This document shows, piece after piece, positions 8,573 through 17,573 of a stretch of DNA of 64,000 nt. This DNA comes from Halobacterium noricense (GTDB lineage Archaea > Halobacteriota > Halobacteria > Halobacteriales > Halobacteriaceae): assembly GCF_021233435.1 (NCBI RefSeq), contig NZ_CP089468.1, positions 1,302,001 to 1,366,000 of the forward strand. The letters are read 5' to 3'. The position numbers were made by a program, and so were the translations under genes. Positions within the stretch are counted from its first letter, which is position 1; each line of letters starts with the position of its first letter. A model generated the notes under the pieces. It did no database searches. It saw nothing but the letters and a program-made list of their open reading frames with translations, and was not told the DNA's origin.

Positions 8573-9028
8573 TCATCGGTTCCACGTAATCTCCGAGAGT
8601 TGGTCCGGAATGCTGGTCAGGCGACGTTCAAAGGTGGGATACGGATGCTCGTCTTCGATGTGGTCGGCAGCTCGTCGCTCGGTCGTTCCATCTGCGTACT
8701 CGATCTGGAGATGAACAGGACCATATTCCGGTTCTGTCTCGTCTGCGTGCCACCCAAACCCACGACCGGACTCCGGGTTCCACCACTGAATCCAGTAGTG
8801 TGGGCGCTCCCCCTCGAGGTCGAATTCAACCCGGAGACGAACGTTCGAAGCCGAGTATTCTCGTTCGAGGAACGCGACGGGGTCGATCTCTGCGACGACT
8901 TCGTTGGCGTCCCGTTGGGACGGTTCGTACCAGACAGTTACACAGCCACCTGTCCGTGAGAGCCGGTCGTGAACACGGCGAAGGAGCTTCGGCTCGACGG
9001 GTCGCCACACGCCGAAAATTGGGGCCAC
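8573..9028 (-). CDS. Small partner protein of the HTH gene, possibly toxin-like
   Basis: This 151-residue protein starts with GTG only 6 bases after the stop of the HTH gene at 9035-9556, so the two form an operon. Aromatic- and His/Asp-rich patches (HYWIQWWNP, GFGWHADE, GPVHLQIEYADG) recall small haloarchaeal proteins that travel with HTH partners and have been compared with TumE-type toxins; I recall the family number DUF7718. There is no membrane segment. A toxin or nuclease role is a guess from gene arrangement and size. Confidence 0.6.
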   Translation of the reverse strand: MAPIFGVWRPVEPKLLRRVHDRLSRTGGCVTVWYEPSQRDANEVVAEIDPVAFLEREYSASNVRLRVEFDLEGERPHYWIQWWNPESGRGFGWHADETEPEYGPVHLQIEYADGTTERRAADHIEDEHPYPTFERRLTSIPDQLSEITWNR

Positions 9029-9034
9029 AACGAG

Positions 9035-9556
9035 TCACCCCGCGCCTTCGAGACGGATATTCGCAGGGACGTCGTCAGTGAGTGACTGGACATCGTCGTA
9101 GAGCTGGAGCGCAGTTTGAATGGTATCGCGCGAACGAAGGCTGTTCTCCCAGCGACGGAGCGCCTGTCGCCGTTCTCGAATCTCGTCAGCAGACAGGTCG
9201 TCTGCGAGCGTCGCTTCGAGGTCCTCGGGGGAGTCCACTTCGTATGTCGTTTTCCAGTCTTCGATTCGGTCTGCGATGGCTTCGAGTTCCCCCCGGAGTT
9301 CCGCTCGGTCGTTGGTCAGGATGAGTTCTCGAAGGTGGTCGAAGTAGGCCTGGGTCGGATCCGGGACGTACGTGTCGTCCTCAGTCACGAGGATGACGCC
9401 CGTCTCGGCGAGGTTGTCAAGGTGCTTCTTCGCGGTGTCCCACTTGACGTCTGCCTGCTCCGCGATCCAGTTCGCAGTCCGTGGCTCCGAGAGCGTCGTC
9501 GCAATCGTCTCGACGCGCTCTCGGGCCGTCATCGACTCGGTCCACGATTCGACCAT
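9035..9556 (-). CDS. DUF7342-like HTH regulator
   Basis: A winged helix occupies residues 1-70 (ARERVETIATTLSEPRTANWIAEQADVKWDTAKKHL split over two helices), followed by a wing with EDDTYVPDPTQAYFDHL and a helical C-terminal region rich in Glu and Arg. The pattern matches what I recall as DUF7342, HTH proteins paired with a small downstream gene. The frame is open further upstream, but the ATG at 9556 lies about 28 bases behind a TATA-like box (AGTATATGG on the minus strand), so this start is preferred. A palindrome just upstream may be its own operator. Confidence 0.7.
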   Translation of the reverse strand: MVESWTESMTARERVETIATTLSEPRTANWIAEQADVKWDTAKKHLDNLAETGVILVTEDDTYVPDPTQAYFDHLRELILTNDRAELRGELEAIADRIEDWKTTYEVDSPEDLEATLADDLSADEIRERRQALRRWENSLRSRDTIQTALQLYDDVQSLTDDVPANIRLEGAG

Positions 9557-9580
9557 GATAGCGAATATGCAGTAGAAGCC

Positions 9581-9613
9581 CATATACTCTGGGGACGACC
9601 CCAATATATTGGG
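9581..9613 (-). promoter_or_regulatory. Promoter with palindromic operator
   Basis: A perfect 14-bp palindrome, CCCAATATATTGGG, lies at 9600-9613. Downstream on the minus strand comes a TATA-like TATATG near 9582-9587, then the ATG at 9556. The palindrome sits about 45 bases before the start codon, just upstream of the presumed TATA box. It is a plausible binding site for the HTH protein encoded by the first gene. Confidence 0.55.
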
Positions 9614-9700
9614 TGGATACTGTTGTGAGCGAGCGGGAACTCGGCTCGACGTGGCTACCACTCCGGTGCGAGTCGTTTGCGCACTGCTATCCAGTCTCGC

Positions 9701-11164
9701 CTACTCGGTCTCGAGTTCGCGCCGCACCGCCTCGCGATCCACGGTTCCCGACGCGGTCCGTGGCACTTCCTCGGCGAACGCAATCGTGCGCGGGCGCTTG
9801 TAGCCCGCGAGGCGGTCCTCGCAGAACACCCGGAGGTCGTCGGCTGTCATACCCTCTTCACCGGGGACGACGAGTGCACCGACGCACTCGCCCCACTCCT
9901 CGTCAGACACGCCGACGACGGCGACATCCGCGACGTCCGGGTGGTCGCGGAGGACGGCCGCGACTTCCTCGGGGTGGACGTTCTCGCCGCCCGTGACGAT
10001 TTGGTCGGTCTGCCGGCCGCCGACGTGGAGGAACCCGGACGAATCCACGAACCCGAAGTCGCCCGTGCGGAGGCCGTGCTCGCAGAACCGCTCGCGGTTC
10101 GCGTCCGCGGAGAGGTAGCCGGGTGTGACTGTCGGCCCGGAGACGACGAGTTCGCCCGTCTCGCCCGCTGGCAGCACCTCGCCGTCCTCGCCGACGACGG
10201 TTACCTCGGTGCCGAGAAGCGGCCGCCCCGCGCTGTCCGGGCGGTCGCGGGCCTCCGTCGCGTGCAGGGTCGCGACCTGCGAGGTGGTCTCGGTCATCCC
10301 GAACGTCGGGCAGACGGGAACACTGGCGTCGAGCGCGCGCTCCACGAGTTCGGGCGGCGTGGGCGCGCCGCCGACGAGCGCGAACCGCAGGCTGTCGGCG
10401 ACCTCGCCCGCGTCGAGCAGCCGAGAGAGCATCGTCGGGACGAGCGAGACGCCCGTGCAGTCGTACGTCGCGAGCGCATCGCGCACGTCGTCGGCGTCGA
10501 ACCCGCGCGTGAGCACTGCCGTCGTCCCGTACAGTGCCGAGCGCAGCACGACTGAAAGCCCGCCCATGTGGTACAGCGAGAGCGGGCACAGCCAGCTATC
10601 CTCGGGGAGCACGCCGAGCCGGAACGACGACGCGACGGCGCTCGCGGCGAAGTTCGCGTACGTCAGCCGGACGGCCTTCGGGTCGCCCGTCGTCCCCGAG
10701 GTGAACATGACGGCGCGCGTGTCCGTCCACGACAGATTCGCGGGCTCGAAGCCGTCCGGCGAGCGCGCGCCGAAGTGCTCGACGTCCTCCGCCGCGTCCA
10801 CGCTCACGGCCGGCACAGGGAGCGCACGTGCCGCGTCCACGGTGTCCGCCTCACAGACGACGAGCGCGGGACCGACGCGCTCAGCCTGCGCGCGAAGTTC
10901 GGGCGACGCGAGCCGCGCGTTCAGTGGTACGAGCACTGCACCGAATCGAGCGCAGGCGAACACCAGCCGGACGAACGCGGGGCGGTTCTCCATCAATACC
11001 GCGACGCGGTCGCCGCGCTGGACGCCGCACGCGGCGAGCCGTCCCGCCGTCGCCTCGATGTCGGCGTCGAGGTCGCGGAACGTCCACGACGAATCGGTCG
11101 CGGCGTCGACCAGCGCGGTCGCGGCGGGATTACTGCGCGTCTGGAGCGCGACGGCATCACGCAT
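9701..11164 (-). CDS. menE: o-Succinylbenzoate-CoA ligase MenE
   Basis: MenE activates o-succinylbenzoate with ATP and CoA in menaquinone synthesis. The 487-residue protein has adenylate-forming motifs in order: FTSGTTGDPK (A3), GMTETTSQ (A5), GELVVSGPTVTPGYL, LRTGDFGF (A7) and GYKRPRTI with the catalytic Lys near the end (A10). It overlaps menC by 8 bases, so menA-menC-menE form one transcription unit. The family is hard to separate from other acyl-CoA ligases by sequence alone, but the neighbours settle the assignment. Confidence 0.93.
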   Translation of the reverse strand: MRDAVALQTRSNPAATALVDAATDSSWTFRDLDADIEATAGRLAACGVQRGDRVAVLMENRPAFVRLVFACARFGAVLVPLNARLASPELRAQAERVGPALVVCEADTVDAARALPVPAVSVDAAEDVEHFGARSPDGFEPANLSWTDTRAVMFTSGTTGDPKAVRLTYANFAASAVASSFRLGVLPEDSWLCPLSLYHMGGLSVVLRSALYGTTAVLTRGFDADDVRDALATYDCTGVSLVPTMLSRLLDAGEVADSLRFALVGGAPTPPELVERALDASVPVCPTFGMTETTSQVATLHATEARDRPDSAGRPLLGTEVTVVGEDGEVLPAGETGELVVSGPTVTPGYLSADANRERFCEHGLRTGDFGFVDSSGFLHVGGRQTDQIVTGGENVHPEEVAAVLRDHPDVADVAVVGVSDEEWGECVGALVVPGEEGMTADDLRVFCEDRLAGYKRPRTIAFAEEVPRTASGTVDREAVRRELETE

Positions 11165-12164
11165 CCGCGTTCACCTCCGCGAGGTCGACGCTGACGCCGT
11201 GGCCGGGCGTCTCGGGCACGCGAATCCGTCCGTCCTCGACCGGCGCTGGGTCGTCCGCGAGGTCGTCGGCGAGTCGGTCGGACGTCGCGAGCCCGCACGC
11301 CGGCACGTCCGGAATCGCAGCAGCGAGGTGGACGGCGGCAGTTCGCGCGACGACGGCGTCGACCGTCGTCGTCACGACGGGTTGGACTCCTGCTCTACGA
11401 GCGTCCCGAACGGCGTCGAGTGCGCGGTCCACGCCCCCGAGCGCCATCGGCTTCAGGACGACGTAATCCGCGGCGTCGAGGACGTCGCCGAGCGCGTGCT
11501 CGGTCAGCGACTCGTCGAGCGCGACGCCGACCTCGCCGCCACGGAGGTCGGCGTGCCCCGCGAGGTCGTCCGCGGGAAGCGGCTGTTCGACGTACTCGAC
11601 GCCGAGGTCGGCGAACGCGTCAAACGCCTCGCGGGCTTGCTCGCGCGTCCACGTGCCGTTCGCGTCCGCGCGAAGTGTTACGTCAGTCGCGTCTCGGACT
11701 GCACGGAGGCGTTCGACATCGGCTTCGACGGAGCGCGCGCCGACCTTGACTTTTACCGTGTCGAAGCCGCGTTCGACGGCGGCTCGCACTTCGTCTACTG
11801 TGTCTTCGACGGACGCGTCACCGACGGTGGCATTCACCGGGACGGACTCTGCAGGGTTTTCTGCGAGATGGTGGGCGAACGAGACGTTCGCGTCGCGCGC
11901 CTCGGCGTCGAGTTTCGCCAGCGAGACGGCGTGGCGTGCGGCGGGCGCGTCCTCGCAGGCAGCGAGCGCGTCGTTCCAACCGTCGGCGCTCTCCGCTGCT
12001 TCCAGCGCTTGCTCGCAGGCGCCTAGCGATTCAGTCCAGCCCGGAAGCGGCGTGGCTTCGCCGATGCCGCCGTTTCGAGCGAACAGGAAGCCGCGGCGCT
12101 CGTCGATAGTGCCGCGAGCGGTCTCCAGCGGGTGGGCCAACGGGAGTGCGAACGCGCGAATCAT
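11157..12164 (-). CDS. menC: o-Succinylbenzoate synthase MenC
   Basis: MenC, an enolase-superfamily dehydratase, makes o-succinylbenzoate from SHCHC. Expected residues are visible: the Lys pair in VKVKVG, metal ligands in RADANG, VEQPL and ALDESL, and the second Lys in VLKPMALGG. At 335 residues it is normal length. The frame is open far upstream, but the ATG at 12164 overlaps the menA stop by four bases (ATGA) and gives the correct N-terminus (a short capping domain with GEATPLPG). Confidence 0.93.
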   Translation of the reverse strand: MIRAFALPLAHPLETARGTIDERRGFLFARNGGIGEATPLPGWTESLGACEQALEAAESADGWNDALAACEDAPAARHAVSLAKLDAEARDANVSFAHHLAENPAESVPVNATVGDASVEDTVDEVRAAVERGFDTVKVKVGARSVEADVERLRAVRDATDVTLRADANGTWTREQAREAFDAFADLGVEYVEQPLPADDLAGHADLRGGEVGVALDESLTEHALGDVLDAADYVVLKPMALGGVDRALDAVRDARRAGVQPVVTTTVDAVVARTAAVHLAAAIPDVPACGLATSDRLADDLADDPAPVEDGRIRVPETPGHGVSVDLAEVNADA

Positions 12165-13093
12165 ACTGCAAGCCCGACGCCGAACAGGAGCGCGTACAGC
12201 GCGAGCAGTTGCCCGGTGCGCGTGAGCGCGGGGTTGAGCGCGTCGCCGTCGGTCCGGGTGAAGATGGTCTTCGTGACGCGCGCGGCGAGCGGGAGCGAGA
12301 GGTACGGCAGGAACACCGCGAGTTCGCCGGTGCGCGCGAAGAACCACACCGGCACGGCGTACGCGAGCACGAGCATCGCCGCGAACTGGACGCGGGAGAA
12401 CGTGTAGCCGAAGCGGACGGCGAGCGTGCGCTTGCCCGTTTTCCTGTCCTCCTCGCGGTCGCGGACGTTGTTCACGACGAGGACGTTCGTCGCGATGGCG
12501 GCGATGGGGAGGCTCGCGACGACCGACGCCAGCGTCACCGAGCCCTCGGGGATGCCGACCGGGATTTCGGCCACGAAACTGGCGGCCTGCACGTAGTATG
12601 CGCCCGTGACTGCGACGACGCCGAAGAAAATGAACACGAAGAGGTCGCCGAGGCCGTGGTAGCCCAGCGGGTACGGGCCGCCCGTGTACGCGATGCCGGA
12701 GGCGACGCTCACGAGGCCGACGACGAGGATGGGGACGCCGCCTACCCAGACGAGGTAGGTGCCGACGAGGATAGCCGCGGCGAACGTGAGGTACATCGCG
12801 CGCTTCACTTCGCCGGGCTCGATGAGGCCGCCGGCGGTCACGCGCGTGAATCCCTCGCGTTCCTCGGTGTCGGCACCCTGCACGGCGTCGTAGTAGTCGT
12901 TCGCGAAGTTCGTGCCGATCTGGATGAGTGCGGCGCCGACGAACGCGGCGAACGCGGGCAGCGGCGCGAACACGCCGTCGCGGACCGCGAGTCCGACCGC
13001 GACCAGGATTGGGGCGGCGGCGACGGGCAGCGTGTGCGGGCGCGCGGCGATGAGCCACGCTTCCCGCCGGGAGACGTCAGCCGTATCGGTCAT
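12161..13093 (-). CDS. menA: 1,4-Dihydroxy-2-naphthoate polyprenyltransferase MenA
   Basis: MenA is a membrane UbiA-family enzyme that attaches the polyprenyl chain to dihydroxynaphthoate, giving demethylmenaquinone. The two Asp-rich prenyl-diphosphate motifs are NDYYDAVQGAD near residue 65 and NNVRDREED near residue 205. Eight or nine membrane segments are predicted by eye. ATG at 13093 is chosen because the family N-terminus begins shortly before the first membrane helix; an upstream ATG at 13120 would add nine residues. It is first in the menA-menC-menE operon. Confidence 0.94.
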   Translation of the reverse strand: MTDTADVSRREAWLIAARPHTLPVAAAPILVAVGLAVRDGVFAPLPAFAAFVGAALIQIGTNFANDYYDAVQGADTEEREGFTRVTAGGLIEPGEVKRAMYLTFAAAILVGTYLVWVGGVPILVVGLVSVASGIAYTGGPYPLGYHGLGDLFVFIFFGVVAVTGAYYVQAASFVAEIPVGIPEGSVTLASVVASLPIAAIATNVLVVNNVRDREEDRKTGKRTLAVRFGYTFSRVQFAAMLVLAYAVPVWFFARTGELAVFLPYLSLPLAARVTKTIFTRTDGDALNPALTRTGQLLALYALLFGVGLAV

Positions 13094-13156
13094 GTCCCGG
13101 GATTGGGCGAGCGCGCCCATAGCGGTGGCGGTCGCGGGTCGTTGTGGCGTCCGTCG

Positions 13157-14761
13157 TCAGTCGTCGTCGGCGGGCTGGACGTCACTCGCGCGGTCCTGCT
13201 CGGAGAGCAGCGACCCGGGGTCGACGTCCACGCGGTCGTGGCCCTCGGCGTAGTCGCGGGCGGCGACGTAGCTCGCGTAGACGACCGCCACGAGGAAGAC
13301 CGTGAACGGGAGCGCGAGTATCGGCGACAGCGCCTCGATGGCCTGGAAGCTCTCCAGTTCCAGCGCCATCATCCCGAAGCCGGCGAGCAGCGCGCCCCAC
13401 CACGCGCGGTTCCGGGCGTTGGGGTCCTCGTCGCCGAGCGTGATGGCGGAAATCATGAACACCGCCGAGTCCAGCGACGTGATGATGTAGCCCGCGATGA
13501 CGAACACGAACAGCACCGCCAGCACCGTGCCGTATGGCGTGCTGTTCAGCGCGGTGACGATGGCGGCGGGGATGCCGTTGGCGGCCCACGCCTCGCTGAC
13601 GGGGCCGACGTACTCCGGGGAGAGCACCCAGCCGCCGATGATGAGGTGTTGCAGCCACGAGAGGAACGCGGGCGCGACGACGAGCACGGCGAACATTTCG
13701 CGGATGGTGCGGCCCTTCGAGACGCGCGCGACGAAGCTCCCGACGAAGATGCTCCACGCCGCCCACCACGCCCACCAGAAGCCGGTCCAGTTGGCGGCCC
13801 AGTTGCCGGCGGACATCGGGTCGGTGTACAGCATCAGCCGCGTCATGTTGCCGAGCCAGACGCCGGTGGCGTCGAGCCCGAGTTCGAAGATGAACAGCGT
13901 CGGCCCGACGACCACCAACAGCGCCATCGCGGCGACGATGAACAGCATGGTCGCGCGGGCGGCGTTCCGGATGCCCTTGCGGAGGCCGAGCCAGACGTCC
14001 GTGAGGAACACCGCGCCGATGAGCGCGAAGATGCCGTACGTGAGGACGTTCGCCTCCAGCCCGAAGACGCCGCCGAGGATGGCGGCCATCGTCTGCGAGC
14101 TGAACCCGAGCGTGGTGGCGATGCCGCCGATGCTGGCGACGATGGCAGCGAGGTCGACCGCCCAGTGGAAGCCCGGATACGAGTCGGGGTCGATAATGCC
14201 CGACAGCATCGAGGAGACCTTGTACTCGCCGACGCCCTGCGTGTAGACGATGACGCCGAACGCGAGCGCGACGGGGAGGTACCACATCGCCAGGCCGGGG
14301 AACGCCTCGTGGACGAACATGAACGCCAGCGCCAGCGACTCGATGGACGCGCCCTCCACCGGGTAGGGCTGTGGCGGGGGGTTCTGGACGATGGAGATGG
14401 GTTCGCCGACGCCCCAGATGAGGATGGACGCGCCGAACCCGACGGTGAACACCATCGAGAGCCACGAGAGCGTGTCGAACTCCGGTTCGGCGTCCGGGCC
14501 ACCGATGCGCAGGCGGCCGTACCGGGAGAACGTGACCCCGAGCACGAGCAACAACAGCACGAACCCGAGCAGGATGAACCACCAGCCGAAGTACGTGAGA
14601 ACCCACTCGAAGGCCCCGTTGAGCGCCGTGCTGAGCGCGCTCGGGCGGGCGAACCCGAAGGCCGCGAGCGCGACCATCGCGGCCATCGTGACGCCGAAGA
14701 GCGCGCGCTCGGGCCACGTCGCCTCGTCGAGGCCGAGCAGGTACCAGAAGCCAGCAGTCAT
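13157..14761 (-). CDS. BCCT family betaine/choline transporter
   Basis: This 534-residue protein has about 12 membrane segments and the Trp-rich core of the betaine-carnitine-choline family (NWTGFWWAWWAAWSIFVGSFVARVSKGR). Such carriers import compatible solutes, usually with sodium, and help the cell balance osmotic stress. The start at 14761 (MTAGFWYLLG) is preferred over an upstream ATG because the family N-terminus begins close to the first helix. It follows menA in the same orientation by about 60 bases, yet has no obvious link to menaquinone. The substrate cannot be named from sequence. Confidence 0.92.
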   Translation of the reverse strand: MTAGFWYLLGLDEATWPERALFGVTMAAMVALAAFGFARPSALSTALNGAFEWVLTYFGWWFILLGFVLLLLVLGVTFSRYGRLRIGGPDAEPEFDTLSWLSMVFTVGFGASILIWGVGEPISIVQNPPPQPYPVEGASIESLALAFMFVHEAFPGLAMWYLPVALAFGVIVYTQGVGEYKVSSMLSGIIDPDSYPGFHWAVDLAAIVASIGGIATTLGFSSQTMAAILGGVFGLEANVLTYGIFALIGAVFLTDVWLGLRKGIRNAARATMLFIVAAMALLVVVGPTLFIFELGLDATGVWLGNMTRLMLYTDPMSAGNWAANWTGFWWAWWAAWSIFVGSFVARVSKGRTIREMFAVLVVAPAFLSWLQHLIIGGWVLSPEYVGPVSEAWAANGIPAAIVTALNSTPYGTVLAVLFVFVIAGYIITSLDSAVFMISAITLGDEDPNARNRAWWGALLAGFGMMALELESFQAIEALSPILALPFTVFLVAVVYASYVAARDYAEGHDRVDVDPGSLLSEQDRASDVQPADDD

Positions 14762-15016
14762 GTGAGCGATGCAGCAGTCGCGGCGTCGGCTTCGCGGCAA
14801 TCGTGTGCGCGACGGCGAGCGCTGTCGCTCGGTCGTCGTAGCACGGCTCCGTACATCTTGGCCAAGCCGAGCGGGGTTTCACTGAAAAACTCGTCGTCTC
14901 GGCACCCGGCCGAAACCCGGGTTGGGTGTGGTCGTTTGTCAACGAATGCCGCGCTCACCGCGGTAGTTTTGTCGGGACCGTGAATTTATGGCCACGCAGG
15001 TCCCTGGCTACAGAGA

Positions 15017-16231
15017 ATGAGCGTGCTGCCGCTCCGTTCGGCGGACTCGGTCCCGGAGCGGTTAGTCGTCACTGCAGTCGCGTTGAGCCTGCTCGTCGTC
15101 GCAGAGGGCGTCGTCCGCCTGCTGGACGGCGGGCTCGCGGACGGGGCGCAACTCCTGTTCGCGGGCGAGTTCCTCGTGGGTGTACTCACGATGGTGCCGT
15201 TCGTCGTGGGCATCGCGTACGCGGGGTACTGGCTCGATCGGAGTACCATCGAGCCCAGCGCCTACACTCGCGTCTGGTGGTGGACGGTCGTCGGCACCGC
15301 TGCCTCCCTCGTGCTGAACGTCGCGCTGATGGCCGTCCTCCCGGTCGAATCGACGCTGCTGGCGGTCGCGTGGCTGCGCTGGGCCGTCGCGGTCGGTGCC
15401 GGCCTCGGGGTCGCCATCGGCGTGACCGAGGCGCGGGCCATCCAGCAGGCGACGGAAGCCGAGCGCAACGCCGTCCGCGCCGAACACCTCGAAGTCCAGC
15501 GGGATCTCCTCGACTACCTCAACAGCCTGCTGCGCCACGAGGTGTTGAATGCCTCGAACGTCATCTCGGGGTACGCCGACCTCCTGCGCGCCGAACACGA
15601 GGAGGGGACGCCCGGGTACGAGCACAGCGAGACGATACGCCGCAAGAGCGAGGAGGTGACGCGAGTGGTGCAGGACGTCCGCGTGCTGTTGCACGCCACC
15701 GAGGAGCGCACGGACTTCGAGCGCGTCGACGTCGTCCCGATTCTCCGCGACGAGGTCGAGAAGCTCGCGGACCTCGACGAGGCCGTGGTCGTCGAGACGG
15801 ACCTCCCGGAGTCGGCGGTCGTCTACGCGGACGCGCTGCTCCCGCGCGTGTTCGGGAACGTGCTCGCGAACGCCGTCGAGCACAACGACAGCGACCCGCC
15901 CAAGGTGTGGGTTCGCGGGCGCGTGAACGAGGACACCGTCAGCATCGACGTCGAGGACAACGGTCCGGGCGTCCCCGAGGAGGACGTGCCGACGCTGTTC
16001 GAGCGGCCGTCGCGCCGGGCCGCCGACCACGGCCTCGGGCTGTATCTGGTCGCGCGACTCGTCAAGCACTACTGCGGGACCGTCGAACTGGTCGAAACTG
16101 GGCCAGAAGGGTCGACGTTCCGCATCACGCTCCCCCGCGAGCCGCCGGAAGAAGCCACTGCGTCACCGTTCGTCGACCCGTTCAGCGACGAGCGAGCCGA
16201 ACAGCCCGAGCGTGACGGGGACGGTCAGTAG
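15017..16231 (+). CDS. Membrane sensor histidine kinase
   Basis: The protein has four membrane segments in the first 130 residues, then a dimerisation helix with the phospho-acceptor His in LLRHEVLN (near residue 180), and a HATPase domain with the N box (NAVEHND), G1 (VEDNGPGVP) and G2 (DHGLGLYLV). No PAS domain or response regulator is adjacent, so partner and signal are unknown. Its stop overlaps that of the convergent menB by 7 bases. About 255 bases of non-coding DNA separate it from the divergent BCCT gene. Confidence 0.92.
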   Translation: MSVLPLRSADSVPERLVVTAVALSLLVVAEGVVRLLDGGLADGAQLLFAGEFLVGVLTMVPFVVGIAYAGYWLDRSTIEPSAYTRVWWWTVVGTAASLVLNVALMAVLPVESTLLAVAWLRWAVAVGAGLGVAIGVTEARAIQQATEAERNAVRAEHLEVQRDLLDYLNSLLRHEVLNASNVISGYADLLRAEHEEGTPGYEHSETIRRKSEEVTRVVQDVRVLLHATEERTDFERVDVVPILRDEVEKLADLDEAVVVETDLPESAVVYADALLPRVFGNVLANAVEHNDSDPPKVWVRGRVNEDTVSIDVEDNGPGVPEEDVPTLFERPSRRAADHGLGLYLVARLVKHYCGTVELVETGPEGSTFRITLPREPPEEATASPFVDPFSDERAEQPERDGDGQ

Positions 16232-17139
16232 TACCAGGGGTAGTCCGAGAAGTCGGGGTCGCGGCTCTCCATGAACGCCTCGCGGCCTTCCTCCGCTTCC
16301 TCAGTCATGTAGCCGAGGCGGGTGGCTTCGCCGGCGAACACCTGTTGGTCGACGAGACCGTCGTCGGCCATGTTGAACGCGTACTTCAGCATCCGCATCG
16401 CCGTGGGGGACTTCGACGCCATCTCGTCGGCCCACTCCAGTGCGACGTCCTCCAGGTCCTCGTGGGGGACGACTTCGTTGACCATTCCCATGTCCTCGGC
16501 TTCCGCGGCGGAGTACGTCTTCCCCCGGAAGAAGATCTCGCGGGCCTTCTTCTGGCCGACCTGCTTGGCGAGGTACGCCGACCCGAACCCGGCGTCGAAG
16601 GAGGCGACGTCGGGGTCCGTCTGGAGGAACTTCGCGTGCTCGTCGCTCGCCAGCGTCATGTCGCAGACGACGTGCAGCGAGTGCCCGCCGCCGACCGCCC
16701 ACCCGGGGACGACCGCGACGACTGGCTTGGGCATGAATCGAATCGCACGCTGGACCTCTAGGATGTGGAGGCGGCCGGCCTTCGCCTTCTGGACCGTCTC
16801 GTCCTCCTCGGTGGCGGCTTCGTCTTCGCCGCGATACTCGTAGCCGGACTCGCCGCGCACCGACTGGTCGCCGCCAGAGCAGAACGCCCAGCCGCCGTCC
16901 TTCGGGCTCGGGCCGTTCCCCGTGAGGAGCACACACCCGACGTCGGTCTGGCGTTTCGCGTGGTCGAGCGCCTCGTGGAGTTCGTCGACGGTGCCCGGGC
17001 GGAACGCGTTTCGGACCGCGGGGCGGTCGAACGCGATGCGGACCGCGTCGACGTCCACGCCGCGGTGGTAGGTGATGTCCTCGAAGTCGCAGTCCGCGAC
17101 CGGCTCCCACTGGTCGGCGTCGAAGATGTCCGAGACCAT
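16225..17139 (-). CDS. menB: 1,4-Dihydroxy-2-naphthoyl-CoA synthase MenB
   Basis: MenB, a crotonase-family enzyme, closes the second naphthoquinone ring. Diagnostic stretches include GNGPSPKDGGWAFCSGGDQ, the oxyanion-hole region VVPGWAVGGGHSLHVVCD, SFDAGFGSAYLA and the family C-terminus SDYPWYY. The start at ATG 17139 (MVSDIFDADQW) gives 304 residues. It stands alone, with a small membrane protein gene upstream in the same orientation. Confidence 0.95.
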   Translation of the reverse strand: MVSDIFDADQWEPVADCDFEDITYHRGVDVDAVRIAFDRPAVRNAFRPGTVDELHEALDHAKRQTDVGCVLLTGNGPSPKDGGWAFCSGGDQSVRGESGYEYRGEDEAATEEDETVQKAKAGRLHILEVQRAIRFMPKPVVAVVPGWAVGGGHSLHVVCDMTLASDEHAKFLQTDPDVASFDAGFGSAYLAKQVGQKKAREIFFRGKTYSAAEAEDMGMVNEVVPHEDLEDVALEWADEMASKSPTAMRMLKYAFNMADDGLVDQQVFAGEATRLGYMTEEAEEGREAFMESRDPDFSDYPWYY

Positions 17140-17175
17140 GCCCGAAATCGGGCGCGGACGGCGCAAAAAGGTTCC

Positions 17176-17547
17176 TTACTTGGCGGCCTCGTCGGGTTCG
17201 GCGGGCTCGTCGTCGAGCACGCGCTCGGGGATGACCGACGGCGGCGTCGCATCGAAGGGGCCGTCGGGGTCGGTCACCCACAGCGTCAGGTAGACGACGC
17301 AGGCCGCGACGACGGCGGTCGGGAACTGGAGCGTGAACACGCCGTAGACGACGGTCGCGCCCATCGTCACGGCGGCGACGGTCTCGCGGTTCGTGCCGCC
17401 GGCGTACAGGAGAACGGCGACGACCGCGCAGCCGAGCGCGACGGCGAGGCCGACGACGATTTCGTTGGCGATTGCGCCGACGTACAGCAGTCCGAGCACG
17501 CCAGCGAGCGCGGCGATGACGGCGAGGTGCGTCGTGGTGGAGGGCAT
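17176..17547 (-). CDS. Small four-helix membrane protein
   Basis: This 123-residue protein has about four closely spaced membrane helices and an acidic C-terminal tail (EPAEPDEAAK). I do not recognise a family with a known function. It lies between menD (27 bases upstream) and menB (37 bases downstream) on the same strand, so it may be co-transcribed with them. A role near menaquinone synthesis would be pure inference. Confidence 0.7.
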   Translation of the reverse strand: MPSTTTHLAVIAALAGVLGLLYVGAIANEIVVGLAVALGCAVVAVLLYAGGTNRETVAAVTMGATVVYGVFTLQFPTAVVAACVVYLTLWVTDPDGPFDATPPSVIPERVLDDEPAEPDEAAK

Positions 17548-17573
17548 CGAACCGAACTGCCGTGGGGAGTCCC

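Noticed and set aside
11870-11905. A third copy of the double-hairpin element in menC (GCGAACGAGACGTTCGC, peptide VSFAHH)
   Set aside because: Only about 17 bases resemble the element, the second hairpin is missing, and the sequence is part of normal MenC length. Probably coincidence.
12146-14983. A 945-codon open frame on the plus strand opposite menA and the BCCT gene
   Set aside because: Its predicted protein is extremely rich in Arg, Asp, Glu and Gly without any domain, as expected for the antisense of GC-rich coding DNA. The minus-strand genes have clear families.
16221-16235. Overlapping convergent stops (kinase/menB and also atoE/HTTM, both by 7 bases)
   Set aside because: Short convergent overlaps are frequent in compact genomes and need no special explanation.
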